A DNA stretch of 64,000 bases from Sclerurus mexicanus (GCA_013396755.1 VWZF01005177.1:2396910-2460909); one strand, 5' to 3'; positions 26,753 through 38,962 are shown, numbered from the stretch's first letter. Notes: generated by a model from the sequence alone, not told the origin. Made by a program: numbers and translations.

Positions 26753-27147
26753 TGCATCAGGGCCTGTGGATTTGTGGATGTAAAGTTTGCCTAGGTGTAG
26801 CTTCCTTGTCTCATTTTTACTTACTGTGATAACTCCCTATATTCATTCCAAGTGGCCTGACCCTGTTTCCAGTCTCCTGTGTCTTTTCTGCTTATGCTTG
26901 AGCAATGACAGGAGTTCTTTGTTCATCCATACAAGTATCCTGCCCCCTTTGCCTGATTTCTTGCTCATCGGGATGCATTATTCTGGAGCCTGGAGGAAGT
27001 GATCCTTGAATATCAACCAGGTCTCTGGGACCCCTCTTCGCGGCTGGACCTGTTCTCATGGGATTCTTCCATGAAGATCCCTCAAGAAGCTAAAGTTAGT
27101 TCTCCTGAAATCCATGGTTACAATCTTACTGCCCTCCTGTTTCCTCC

Positions 27148-27760
27148 TCACCACATACTGAACTCCACAATCTCATGGTCACTATAGCCAAGGCTGTCCC
27201 CAGCCTTCACATCTCTAACAAGGCCTTCCCTATATGTCAGTATGAGGTCACCCAGCACACCATTCCTTGTAGGATCCTCTACTACCTGTGTCAGGAATAT
27301 GTCATCAGTGCTTTTCAGGAACCTCCTGGACTGCTTCTGCTTCGCTGTGCTGCTTCTCCACCAGATGTCAGGATGGTTAAAAGCCCCCCACAACAACCAG
27401 TGTCTGTCACTTTGAAGGTGCTTTGAAGTGCCTGTAGAAGGCCTCACTCACTTCCTCCTATTCAGGTGGCATTAGCAAACATCCATAACAGTGTCACCCT
27501 TACTAGTCTGCCCATTTATCCTAACCCATAAGCTCTTGACTCACTTGTCATCCACCCCTGGACAAAGCTTGATGCATTCCAAGTGTTGCCTCACACAGAG
27601 GGCAACTCCACTACCACACCTTCCTGATCTGCCTTTCCTAACCAGCACATAGCCTTCACAACAGCACTCCAGTCACACAAACTATTCCACCATATCTCTG
27701 TAATCACAATGAGATCAAAGCCCTGTAACTGCACACAGATCTCCAGTTCCTGCTCTTTGT
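27148..27760 (-). pseudogene. CR1 endonuclease domain, degraded
   Basis: An apurinic-type (exonuclease-III-like) endonuclease remnant. It starts around NKEQELEICVQLQGFDLIVI followed by TEIWW. It runs through SGVALCVRQHLE and SLWVRINGQTSKGD to WGAFNHPDIWWRSSTAKQKQ and SRRFLKSTDDIFLTQVVEDP, and ends SLGYSDHEIVEF. The family's GDFNHPD is GAFNHPD here, losing an active-site Asp. Stops interrupt the frame before the last part. Confidence 0.8.
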
Positions 27761-28005
27761 TCCCCATACTGCATGCATTGGTGTACAGGCAACTTTATAG
27801 GAAGTATCTGATTGTGTCAATATTCCAGTAGGGGTGCAAAGGGGATACTCCATAGTCCTGTCTTGTTATTACATCTTTGGCTGCTTGTACTTGCTGGAGG
27901 TATCCCCTCTTAAGCCTCCCTTTGCTACTTGGGTTATTGCTATAGTTATTCCCTTTCCACACCTTAACTCAAGCCTGGCTACTCCACTTCCCCCTTCAAA
28001 TCAGT

Positions 28006-28440
28006 TCAAAGCTCTCTCAACAAGCCCTGTAACTCCTGAGCTAAGATCCTTTTCCCCCTCTGAGACAGATGGACACCATTTTTTGCCAGAAGGCTTGGTG
28101 TCCATTGGTGACCCATGATCAAAACCCCCAAAATTCTGCTGGTAACACCAGTCTTAAAGCCAGGTATTGACCTGTTCCTTGCCCCATCATTCCCTGTATC
28201 TGGGAGGACAGAAGAACACAACTTTGCTCCAGATCCCTTGACCAGTTGTTCCAAGGCCTTGAGGTCCCTCTTGATTGTCCACAGCCTTCTTGCTGGGACT
28301 TTGTCACTGCCCAGAAGGAAAACCAGTAGCATATAATAATCAGTGGGCCATACCAGGTGGGGAAGTTTCTTGGTGATGTCCCTTACATGGGCCTCAAGGA
28401 GGCTCCAATCCTCTCAAAAGGCAGTCACCAATGACTACTA
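28006..28440 (-). pseudogene. CR1 ORF1 SGNH/GDSL esterase domain, degraded
   Basis: The segment with VVIGDCLLRG corresponds to the GDSL nucleophile block of CR1 ORF1, with the Ser codon read as Cys (TGC, complement of 28421-28423). It is followed by LPHLVWPTDYY, LLVFLLGSDKV and TIKRDLKALEQLVKGSGAK. It ends at AKNGVHLSQRGKRILAQEL, where CR1 copies usually read TDGVHLSQRGK; the Asp of the Asp/His pair is therefore Asn here. An in-frame stop and a short deletion follow the first block. It is a dead remnant. Confidence 0.75.
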
Positions 28441-29631
28441 CTATTTTTATTTTTTCTTCTCCTTAATTGAAGAGGTCATGATGCAGTGGCAGGCTGCCCT
28501 GCCCCAGGCAACCCCCCGCAACCCAGATAGGCCTGTGTAAACATTCTTATTTCCCTGGTCTTCAGACTCCAGGGCCTCATAACTATTGTTTCTTATCAAG
28601 CTGGTGGCAGATGAATTCGTCTAAAGCATGGTAGAGAGCAGACATTTGTCTTTGTGAAAATTATTTTATCTATCCAAACTGTGGCCAGTCCCATAAGGAG
28701 TGCAGAACTTCACTTCCACCTTAGGTACATCCTAAATAAACCATTATATTCAAAAACCTCTCCAGACCTTTCTCTCTGTTGTATTGTGTAACCAGCTTAT
28801 ACAATGATAATCTACAGGACCAGTTTATCTGCCTGTATCTTTTCAGACCATGACAGCATATACTGCTTGTTTTCATTCAATTATATAAGGAAGAAAAAAT
28901 AGAAGGACACTGAGTCACCTTAATGATATGGTGGTAGACTGAGTCTAAGCAGGAAAAGTGGAAAAAGCAGTAAGGTCTCTAGAATCATGATCCTGCACAC
29001 TGTAGGTTTTGGACATGTTATGAAGGTTAGAGAAAGCAACGTACAACAAGAAAGGCTCAGTCATCAGGAAGGGGCTAGGGAGTCCAAATACTTTAACATT
29101 TTATACTCTTTCCCTTCTAATTTTGTTGTCTTCAGTAATGGTTCCAAGGGCATTAATGACATAACACAGTTCTGTTTAGTTTGCTTCCTCAGTTATTGGC
29201 ATTAAACATCAACAGAAGTCACAGCCAGTATTAACTGGGAAGACTTATTACTTATTTTTTCAGTGGAGCCACACCATAAAAATATGGAATTTGATTCAAA
29301 TGAGCTGATAGTGTTTCCTTAAACAGCTACTTCAGAGAGCACTTTAGATTTTTCAATGAGACTTATGTAGTCTACCAATTCCTTTCCAAAATCATACATA
29401 TTCAGACATTTCCCTGCTTGCACAAACCACAGTGAAAGATCAAAAGAAGTACATTAAGATACAGCAAGTAGGATTATTATTTTACATTTTATAGAACCTC
29501 AAATATAATGTGAGCTTCTATACATTATAAAAGTTCTTCATGCATATACAAAAATCATCTAACAGTGACTGAAAGAAATTAATGACTACACTAAAAGACG
29601 GGTTACAGTACCAAAGACTTGAGCTACTTAC

Positions 29632-29725
29632 GCTGGCCCCACTGGCCACTGCTGGGATTCAGATAGTTGGGGTAAAGTCCCTCTGGTTTATCCAGTCGAT
29701 TTAGAACTTTTCTAATATTCATTAC
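29632..29725 (-). CDS. MAN1A1: MAN1A1 coding exon (VMNIRKVLNRLDKPEGLYPN)
   Basis: This 94-base exon encodes VMNIRKVLNRLDKPEGLYPN and then YLNPSSGQWGQ plus the first base of a His codon. The acceptor is aacag before GTAATG (phase 0) and the donor is C followed by gtaagt (phase 1). The split codon is completed by AT at the start of the 23272-23387 exon, giving QWGQHHVSIGG, which matches the GH47 sequence leading into the catalytic GLGDSFYEY segment. It is only 1.7 kb from the preceding exon but 6.2 kb from the following one, and that downstream intron holds the long CR1. Confidence 0.94.
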
Positions 29726-30082
29726 CTGTTGGAAGGGTACAAAACACTGAGCACTGATCCATTTTCCCCACAAAATAAAACAAAACAGTGTTGGTACAGA
29801 AGTCTTAAAGTGTAAATATGCCTAAAAATAAAACCCCTAGTCTTACTCAACACATACACCTGAATGCCTCTATGCAATCATCTTACTATTAAGAAAGACT
29901 CTCAGAGCTGATATCATCATGCAAATGATTTCCTCAAAGCCTCTGAAGTTTCTGTGTCAAGTGTCAGCAATGAGACAACACAACAGAAGCAAGCTCCAAA
30001 GTTCAGGTCTTGCCACACAGACTATTTCACTCTTTTCCAGGACTGAGGCTATTTGCCTTAACTAAGTTCAGCTGTGGCAGCA

Positions 30083-30133
30083 TTATATACCTAATATACC
30101 TAATTATATACCTAATATACCTCATATACCTAA
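30083..30133. repeat. Short tandem repeat of tatacctaa units
   Basis: The motif tatataccta alternates with atataccta through five near-identical units. The largest period is about 19 bases. Confidence 0.8.
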
Positions 30134-30739
30134 AAAAAGAAATGGTATTAAATATTAAGCCTATCACCTAGTTCAGATGTTGAAGTGAACTGTAAAGGAG
30201 CTCTGCCTGGAAAGAAGAGCACTGCTGAAGCTGAGTTCCATATAACCAGCCTGCCCAGCAGGAACCCAGGCAGCCCCGAGCGCTCTGCTGGCACTGCTAA
30301 GGAGCTCGCTACAAATGAGATGCCCGGGGAAACAATTACAGTCCAGATGCTCTGCAGCTGGAGTCATCCAGCAGTACAATCCATGGTGGAGTACATGCAA
30401 TGAGTTGCACTTCTAAGATTCACAGAAAGAGTAAATGTAGCAACTTGGGAGAAAGAGGATCCTGAGCACTGCAGGCCAGAAATTGTAACAAAAAGGCACT
30501 GACAGCTTCATTATAACACCCGGAATGCCTAGAGATCCAGTGAATCAGCTACTGAAAAAGAAGGTAAGTTAGTTTATACCAAGCTGCAGAAGGATTTCTG
30601 TTGTGGTACACAAACTGCCTCCTGCATCTTGACACTACTCATCGCCCAAATGCAGGCTGCAATGAGTCCTAAGTCTCAATTAATGAGTTCTTCTATGAAT
30701 ACTTTCATGCAAAGCTTATTCCAGTGTTTCTTCTTCTTT

Positions 30740-30850
30740 ATCAAGCGTACCAGCCCTGGAACGGTTTGCCTCAGAGGGCTTTGGAATTGCAATCTCTAAA
30801 GGGTTTTAAGAACAGCTTATATAAACAGATTTCCAGCATCTTGCAGCTAG
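30740..30850 (+). mobile_element. Possible ancient CR1/L3-like LINE fragment
   Basis: The stretch ccctggaacggtttgcctca, then aatctctaaagggttttaag and aacagcttatataaaca, resembles the conserved 'actggaa..gg.tgcc..agagg..tgtggaat..tc..tc..t..agg.tttaag..cag' block near the 3' end of CR1/L3 elements. Divergence is high and there is no recognisable tail. Confidence 0.45.
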
Positions 30851-31454
30851 AGCATGATGCCACTCTGTAAGAGAACCATAGGCTAGGATTTTTAAGATAC
30901 ACACTTTCATTGTCTCTTAGTAGCACAGATGTTATACATTAAATTACCATAATGTCAAAAGATAATTAACTTATGCAGTAAATTTGTTTTTGGCTATTCC
31001 TCAGTGCTGCCACCCCCTCCCCATCTATCCCCATCCGATAACATTTCTGACAGCAGTGATACTACACAGCATTTTGAAGAATAAACTTGTTGAAATCACC
31101 ATGGTGCTTTGCTTTCTCTAGATATCAGTTACTATCCCCAATATAATGTCAGTATTTGTTTACATCCCATTCAGGTGAAGAACTGAAGAAAGCTCTACAG
31201 TCTGATTGTTTAATGTGATAGCAATTTAGAACGTAAACAGAAATTATTTGTTTTATGGGGCCATATGCAAGAAGATATATCAGAATAATTTTGGAAGGGA
31301 TTTTTGACTTTTTAATACAAAATCATGCCCAGGTGATTAGGGAAAATGCAACCAATGCTTATAGCTGAGGAAAATCCAAATCTCTTCCTGCTGATATTAG
31401 TCTCCCAATATGTGACCTATCTCTTACAACATGATTTTGACTGAGCAGTCTAAC

Positions 31455-31578
31455 CTTTTCAGCAAAGACAGGGTTTCCAGACAGGTGGCTCAAATGTACA
31501 AACTCCAGATGCAAAGTCCCAAATTCTGCCAAAATGCTGCTTCCACCAGAGGCCCATGGCCAATTTCGACCGATTCCG
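31455..31578 (-). CDS. MAN1A1: MAN1A1 coding exon (IGRNWPWASGGSSILAEFG block)
   Basis: This 124-base exon carries the last base of a split Ser codon plus 41 codons ending NPVFAEK. It holds the conserved GH47 block GIGRNWPWASGGSSILAEFG followed by TLHLEFVHLSHLSGNPVFAEK, part of the (alpha/alpha)7 barrel. The acceptor is a pyrimidine tract ending cttag before CGG (phase 2). The donor is AAG followed by gttaga (phase 0), a poor match to gtragt. The next exon downstream begins GTA ATG, giving the expected FAEKVMNIRKVL junction. The translation is too close to the mammalian protein to be chance. It is the most 5' exon I could find. Confidence 0.93.
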
Positions 31579-34171
31579 CTAAGATGGGGGGAAGAGAAAG
31601 ACAGAAAATAACCCTAAAGAATCTATAAGGGAATGCTAATAAAATACAACAGGCAGTAGCTATACTGTTATCATAAGAAGATAATTAATTTAAAATGTAC
31701 TTAATACATATGTAAGGAGCCATGCTTCAGCAGCCTTCCATGACTTCACCACAGGACGCTGAACTACTTCAGTCCAGTTCTGCTTAGGCCTGTAAAATTG
31801 CTTCTTGCAACAACCCAATCTTTTAGCTCATGAATAGCTTCAATACACTTCTCACTGCAGCTGCTTCATTGCATGATACCATGTTTAAAGACATTACAAA
31901 AAACACTGTGAGAAAACATTCTCATACTTCACCTGTTTCCCCCTGTATTTAGCACAATACTCTCCAATTCTCTTATTTCTACAGTGCAACAGGTATATTA
32001 ACTTAAAATAACGCATATATACAGATTAGGCTTTAAGTTAAAAGTACTGCATGCAGTATATCTTTCTTAACACATGAGACTTTAATAGTGTGGGGTATGG
32101 AGGCATTGTCTCTCTGGGCACTCTTACCAGGATGAATAACTTCAGTTTTAATTAAGACCTAAAGATACTTCACAGCAAAATTAATCTCAGGATTTGTGCT
32201 TAGAGTAGAGAAAAGCACATTTATTGCTAAATCCCCACCAGAAACTAATGCTGCTTGAGTTTCAGGAAGACAAATCCACTGAAGCTCCATTACAGAAAGG
32301 TGGTTTTCTTTTTCCCCTTGAAATTTCCAGCAGCAACATTCAGAAAAAAACTCTGAAATTAAAGAAGAGCTAGCAAACTTTTTGGAGCATCTAGGTGAAT
32401 AATGACATATTAGAGTGGCATATTATTAGCATGAATATTAGATATAAATACACTTATTAGGTACTGGAATGTGTTCCTTATTTTCAAGTTGTAAACAGCA
32501 TTAAAAACACATACATATATAAATAAAATTTTAATTTTACTTTTACACATAAGCAGCCACTACAGTCATCAGCAGTTGCACAACCATGAAAACAGGATAT
32601 TCTTCCTCAGTTAAAATGTGACTCATATTATGAAAAAAACAAAACAAAGCAAAAAACAGAAGAAACCCCATCTTCAGTTCATCATGATGGATGTCCTCAG
32701 TTATATGAAAATCTCTTTTTCAAAAGGTCATCTATAACTGAAGTTTATCCAATACAAGGAAATTAAGACTCCATTAAATTAATTTCCCCACTAGCTATAT
32801 TAACACATTATTTTGAGATTTTTGCCAGACCCAAAATAACACCAAGTCATTAAACTTTAAAAGGAGAGAAAAGGCTACAAATGGAGAGCACAAAGGAAAG
32901 AGATCAGATGACCGAGCTGACCACAAGGGTGCAAGAGGCTGGGACACACAGAAGTCCTCTACTGCAAATGACTGCCCAAAAATCCAAGGTATAAAAATGT
33001 TTCTAATCTTCATAGGTGCAGAGAAAAGTCAATGATACAATGAAATCAGGGAGTGCAGTAGTGAAGATGCACACAATCCAACTTTGATATGGTATTTGTG
33101 TGACTGAAACAGAAGTTTTATGGGACCTAAATATCTCATATAAGAGCTATCTTACAAAGATTCGAGTGCTTTTTACATTGGATTAAAAGAAAAAGTGAAG
33201 AGAAAACCCCACCTGGTTTACAAGCTGTCTGCACTTCAGTCTCCTGTGGCTTAGAATTTTTCTGAATGGTAACATAAAACCATCAGATATTACAGAAAAT
33301 AGGATTGAGGTGAGTACCACAGACAATATATCTGGAAACCTCTTCTCTACAGTCTAAAGAACTTACAGCTACAGACTGGTTATTCAGCCAAGAACAGGCA
33401 CCATCTCTGCAACACACTGGCTCAAGTTCTAACTGCTGACTTGTAGATGAAAATATTGTAGCTTGTTTCCAAATCACCCAGATTAAAAAAAGTTGACATA
33501 AGACACTACTGGCAAATAAAGATCACTGGGGGAAATCGGGGTTTTGAAAAGTTACTATGTTATGTGCAACTGGAAAAAGCCCTCGGTTTTTGGTTTTTTC
33601 TTCCTATTAAGTTTCTCAGTAAATCTCAAAGTGGAAACATCGAGCTGTTCCTGCAGTAAGGCATCAACCAAAGGTGACAGACAAAGTAATAGAGTCCCTA
33701 CTTCCACTTCAGCCCAATGTCTGCTGATATCAACACAACCTGTCAGAACATTATGATGTAGTGTGTTTTCTTAACCAGAAAAATTTCCAAGCACGGCTGT
33801 CAAGAGGGTTTCCACATGCACCAATACGTTTTACCGTGAATGGAAGATCTTGTGCGAGATGGCTTGAAAATTAGGAACTTGCATTCCTTATGCTTAATGC
33901 AAAAATAAAAAAGTAGAAATACATACCGATGTTGCGTTTATGTACTATTTAACGTGGCTTTCATTTTTTTCAGTTGGGACAGCCAGTTAGAAAAAAAAAG
34001 ACATCTACATATTTCTGTCAAATCTGCAAAACAATGAGGCTATCTGTTGATTTAGTCTTGGATGTGAGCTCTGTGAAAACTGATAAGCTCATTTCAATAA
34101 GTGGTAGAACCCAAGAACTGCACTACAGTCCCTCAACTATTTTTCATGCAACCATGCCTGGTATTCTCTCA

Positions 34172-34612
34172 TATCATAGAATGGTTTGGGTTGGAAGGCA
34201 CCTTAAAGGTCATCTAGTTCCAAACCCTCTGTCATGGGCAGGGACACCTTCCACTAAGGCAGGTTGCTCAAAGCCCCATTCAATCTGGCCTTGACCATAC
34301 CCAGGAATAGGGCATCCACAACTTTTCTGGACACCTTGTTCCAGTGCCTTCCCACCCATACAGTAAAGAATTTCTTCTCAGTATTTAATCTAAACCTACC
34401 CTCTTTTCAGTTTAAATCCATTCTTCCTTGTCCTGTCACTGCATGCCTTTGTAAAGTCTCCCTCAGCTCTCTTGCAGGCCCCCTTTAAGTACTGGAAGGA
34501 TGCTCTAAGGTCTCCCCAAGGCCATCTCTTCTTCAGGCTGAACAGCCCCAACTCTCTCAACCTGTCTTCACAGGAGAGGTGCTCCAGCCCTCTGATCATC
34601 TTCATAGCATAA
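34172..34612 (-). mobile_element. CR1 LINE 3' end (5'-truncated), minus strand
   Basis: The minus frame encodes the end of CR1 RT: MKMIRGLEHLSCEDRLRELG, LFSLKKRW, FQYLKGACKRAEGDF and CSDRTRKNGFKLKRG. The 3' UTR follows and ends at the complement of atcatagaatggtttgggtt, the standard CR1 terminus with an ATTCTATGA-type tail. Orientation matches MAN1A1. It belongs to the same broad subfamily as the copy at 15003-15430. Confidence 0.92.
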
Positions 34613-37600
34613 ATTTCATCTTGGAGAGCAATGGAACAGGTGGATGGATTTTCCATATTCCCTCACATTAACTGGAACAGCCACAGTATAGCTTCTGATT
34701 CCACTTAACTCCATCTTTATTTCAGGATGATAGGCCAGTGTGCTCTATGTAGACCGTCAGCTCCTGAAGACACATTAGTAGAGCCCAGAAGATACTCAAC
34801 ACAGCATTCAGCATACAGAATGTGAGAGATTTCACACATTTTTGACTAGGAAAGTAGACTTGGACATTTGTTTAACAGTCTCTTGGCTTAAAAGAAAAGG
34901 AACTGAAGCCTGTGCCCATTATCCACCACTCTACGCCCTCTACTTCTCCCCAAAAATATTCCTAAATATACCTAAATAATCCAAAAACTTAAAAAAGAGA
35001 GAACCTGAACAGAACAAAGGATATGGTGAAGTGGAAAAAGACAACTGTGTCAAGGACTATAAACAATGACTACATTTATAAATTATTTCAGGTGCCCTAG
35101 AAAATAACATGCAATAAATAAATCTAATAGCTCAGTAAATCTTAATAACCAGGCACAGTAAAATACTGAGTTCTGCCCATGCATGAGACAACATACCCAG
35201 TGCTCTCACCTCTGACATTTTTCAAGCTCTTCACCATTATTATCATCAGGGTGAACAGAAACTACTGCAAAGTTAAAAAAGTCAATGCTAGGTACCTATT
35301 TTTTTACTCTTCAGCTGTAAAGTTGATGTAGGGTATCCTGTTACTCTTCAGTTATGAAGCTATGCACTATCTTCACAAAGTCTTGAGATGCAAGCCTCTG
35401 GTAAAAGGTTTTATTTCGATTCCCAAGTTTTAGCAAACCTACGTAACATTGCAAATTCCTACAGTTTTTCTTCCAGGAGCACCCATTGCTCAGGTCTGGA
35501 AATTACAGCAGCAATCTGAATGCAAAGATTTGGGGTATTTTCAAAAAGTGGCTTACAACTCTGAGATGCACAAACTTACATGATGATCACTCCTCCCAGT
35601 CAAAGGAAAATCTGTAAAGCACCCAAAACTCTTTGCATCTTATTTTCATCGAGTTACTCTTCCCAAATGGTTTTATGTTCCAAATGTCTTGTTAGCTGAT
35701 AAATGTACTTCTCAGAAAGAGATGGAGGACAATAAAGGGGGCCAGGACTGATACCCTTTCTATTTGCTGCATTTCTTTACCTTGCTTTCCTCTTCTAATT
35801 TACTTTGCCACTGCATTTTTCAATTTTACTATGTTGATACTCACTACAACCCGTACTAAGTGTGAGTCATGTACTAGCATCAGTCAGAAACAAAACTCTT
35901 ACTACACACTTCAGGAAGGAAGGAAGACACACTATTCAAACTTCTTTGAAGATCCAGGTCACTACTAAAATCATTTCAGTGTATAGGGAACTATTTTAAT
36001 GAATCTCAAATCACTGTGTCTAAAATCGTACTTTTTATACTGCCTAAAACATAAAAATTTTCAGTAACATTCATAGAACTTTAGGACTTACATTATTATA
36101 ACTAGTATCATGTAAGTTACTGAAGTTTTAAGTGGGGATCTGAATCAGAGGAGTGTATTAAAGCAGGATCATCACTGGTTTGTAACATTTCTCTTTCATC
36201 TTACAAATTTTATTTCTGAACACCGAGTGCCACAGAATCTGAAAATCAGTGTTTGCAATTCTACTGTCATTCATTCTCAGGAAATATGAGCCTGACTGAC
36301 CTGTGCTGCTCATAACCCAACTCAGTATTTTTCCAGTACACTGTTGTTGGTCTTTCTTAAGAACAGAACGTATGAGATCAGTATCTCTTCTAAAACGTAC
36401 AGAATGTACCAAGAGAGGGAACCATAGAGGAAACATAAATATTCAAAGACTGCTTTTTTAAAATTACTGAAATTCAGAGGCACAACAATATTTAAAAGAT
36501 TTTTTTTTTAATTACAGTGCATCCCCAATATATATATAAAGCAGCAGCTGAATTTCAACAGAAAGGAAAAGCAAATCCTCAGGGAAACCGCACAAATACT
36601 TCAAAGGGACAAAACACTTATCAAAATTCTTGTCATCAGTGAGAAGAACAGTTTGTCTCTGCAGACAGCTTGTTTATTATACCCCAACTTTTCCTGGAGA
36701 ATGCCAGGACAACTCCACAAGCTGGAGGCAGAGCAAGAAGTCAGAATTTCAATATTTAATGCAAAATGCATAAGCACAGCCAAATAGTCAGTATGCTCCT
36801 GCAGACTTAGCCAGTAAAAAAGGTGAAAGGCCAGAATAAAAGAGATCCAGCAGCAACAATGTGAAGTGTTCAAGTGCCACTGTTACAAAAGGTTTTAGAA
36901 TAAAATATGAAAATAACTCCCAATAGCCCCTTTGGACTTTACTAACGCTGTTCTTTTTTTTAACAAAACTACCCCAACTATGATGGTAGGTGAAAATACA
37001 AAACACTATAACAAAGAAATGAGAGGATGATGCTGCAAAGGATCCATTGAAATTCACCAGAGCTGAGACTCAAAATTGGAGCACGCAGGTTGTGCCTGGT
37101 ATTTCTAGCAGTGCTGAGGGGACAACAGGAATCTGCCCAGGGAACACAGCTTATGATTGGAATTGGTTGGGCTTAATCCTGTTTTAACAGCAAGTGGAGC
37201 ACTGCTCAGCCCAGGCCAGAGATCTTGGCTCACCTGCCTCACTCCACACCACCAGTCATCCCTCAGACACTCAGGAGGGAGAGGTACTTCCCCAAATGGA
37301 GGTCAAGAAATAGGCAGAGTGATGCAAAGGACACAGAAACTTTCCTGCAGCTATTTTCATCCTTCTTCCCCCTCCCAGGATGCACTTCATGCTTCTCCTT
37401 CAGTCTCAACCCCCAAGCATATGTGCCTTGAAAACAGATATAAAGTAGAATTATCAGGCTTTTTTGTGAAAGAAAACATTACCCCTTGCTTATTTCCCTA
37501 TAGGAAGCCTGTGGTCCTCAGACAATTTTAAAAGCATAATATCATCCCTTTTCCATGTTTTAGTCTTAAAATTACGACCACATGTGATTTGGCTGCAAAA

Positions 37601-38329
37601 CTCAAATCCCAAACTGTAATTCAGCAGACAGACACTGTGTTCCAGCTACAGGCCTGACCAGGAGAGAAGGAGGGGAAATGCAAGAGCACTGCACCTCCAG
37701 CAAGGGTACTCACAGAAACTGATCTCTTTGGGGCTCCCCTGCTAATCAGTACAGTGAGATAACAGAATTAAATCACCTCATAGAGGAGATTAAGCTGAAG
37801 ATGGAGTCTTACCTGTTACAGAGGAAACCCAGAGAGACCAGTCTTCTATCATCATCCCTTGCCAGGTGCCAAAATCTCAAAATTTCAATTAGCTTCCAGG
37901 TACCAGATGAATTTTTTAACTCTCTACAGGCTAATATATAAAGAAGGACTGGAGATAAACACTTTGTAATATTATATTTCTAATTATTTAATGATATAAA
38001 AAAGGTTTGTCCTAGCTCACAATTTATCTTTAATGATTTTGTTTTGTACTGGTCACATTTGCATGACATTTTTATAAAATACGGCAAGATAACTTTCAGC
38101 AGACTAGACTACTAAAATAAATACAGAGAAAACCTTTCTGCAGTACTGTGGCATGAAAAGGATATCTCAAGGTCCATGAATCTTCTATACCTAGTGAAGC
38201 AAAGCCATACACCCAGTGCCACATATTGTAAATTAGTAAAATAAAGAAGTTAACACAATGCATTATGACCAAAACGTCTGTCAGATAAGTAATACATGTC
38301 AATTTATTATTTTCTCTCCCACTTGAATG

Positions 38330-38385
38330 GCAGATGTCCCTGCCCATGGCAGGGCAGTTGAAACCAGATGATATTTAAGGTCTGC
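38330..38385 (+). mobile_element. Short CR1 3' tail fragment
   Basis: It contains tgtccctgcccatggcaggg, then agttgaaaccagatgatatt and taaggtctgctcca, matching the last bases of CR1 before its terminal repeat. The ATTCTATGA tail itself is degraded. Confidence 0.8.
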
Positions 38386-38884
38386 TCCATTTTGTCAGAA
38401 TTGCTCATTATTCCTATGTCTTCCTTTTATAAAAAGTCAGTATAACTACATAATGTCCAGTCACAGCATTTCTAATAAAGTGTTTATACATTGCAAAAGC
38501 CTTCAGTCTATTTCTTTTCTGTCAGTACCAGTCATCTGTAATATTTTAATTTAATTAAGTCAATTAAGTCTCCCTAGAACAAATGAAGAGAGGTCAATAA
38601 AAACCATCACGTTTTCATTTACATACTCAGTATTTATTTGTCAATTTAAGTAAAATATATTTAAAAATTAAGTTGATACAGAACCATGCATGAAATACAT
38701 CAAAATGCTAAATAAAACTTAATTGATTTCATTATTTCCTAGGCAAAGGAACAAACTCACAACCTAACAATTATCTTCTAAACGTACTTTGTGACACACA
38801 CCTCAACGTAAAAATAAGCAAATAAGGGGGAAAAATATTTCATGGATACTATAGAGGCATACTCTAGGAGTGCTCTACGATAAC

Positions 38885-38962
38885 CCTCCTTTGCAGGAAG
38901 GTTGGACCAGATGACTCACTGTGGTTCCTTCCAATCTGACCCATTCTGTGAGACTGTGATCA
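38885..38962 (+). mobile_element. Short CR1 3' end of a different subfamily
   Basis: The core is ggaaggttggaccagatgac, then tcactgtggttccttccaat and cattctgtgagactgtgat. This is the CR1 terminus with an ATTCTGTGA-style tail. It sits 0.5 kb from the tail at 38330 in the same orientation but differs in sequence, so it looks like a separate insertion. Confidence 0.75.

Larger units (their letters stand above)
26045..28620 (-). mobile_element. Degraded CR1 LINE with ORF1 esterase, endonuclease and RT remnants, lacking its 3' end
   Basis: Reading down the minus strand, the order of domains is that of CR1. The ORF1 SGNH-esterase part spans about 28440-28006 (VIGDCLLRG, PHLVWPTDYYMLLVFLLG, VHLSQRGKRILAQEL). 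The endonuclease spans about 27760-27148 (VITEIWW, GAFNHPDIWWRSS, SRRFLKSTDD, SDHEIVEF). The reverse transcriptase spans about 26752-26050 (GEVPEDWKKANVAPVFKKGK, FSKAFDTV, TSGVPQGS, SKFTDDPKLGG). Stops and indels break all three parts, and similarity ends near 26045 after the palm region, so the RT C-terminus and 3' UTR are missing. The 5' limit is approximate. It lies in the same orientation as MAN1A1. Confidence 0.9.
23388..29631 (-). other. MAN1A1: MAN1A1 intron (6.2 kb) carrying the long CR1
   Basis: A phase 1 intron with donor gtaagt and acceptor attaag. About 2.6 kb of it is the degraded CR1 at 26045-28620, which is in the same orientation as the gene. The rest is AT-rich unique sequence with no recognised feature. 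Confidence 0.9.
29726..31454 (-). other. MAN1A1: MAN1A1 intron (1.7 kb)
   Basis: A phase 0 intron with a weak donor gttaga and acceptor ccaacag. It holds the TATACCTA tandem repeat and a possible old CR1/L3-like fragment, both listed separately. Confidence 0.9.

Noticed and set aside
37087..37170. Complement contains a VPWA coding string, resembling the missing MAN1A1 exon (IPWALLNMK)
   Set aside because: The residues after it (DSCCP) do not match and no correct splice sites flank it.
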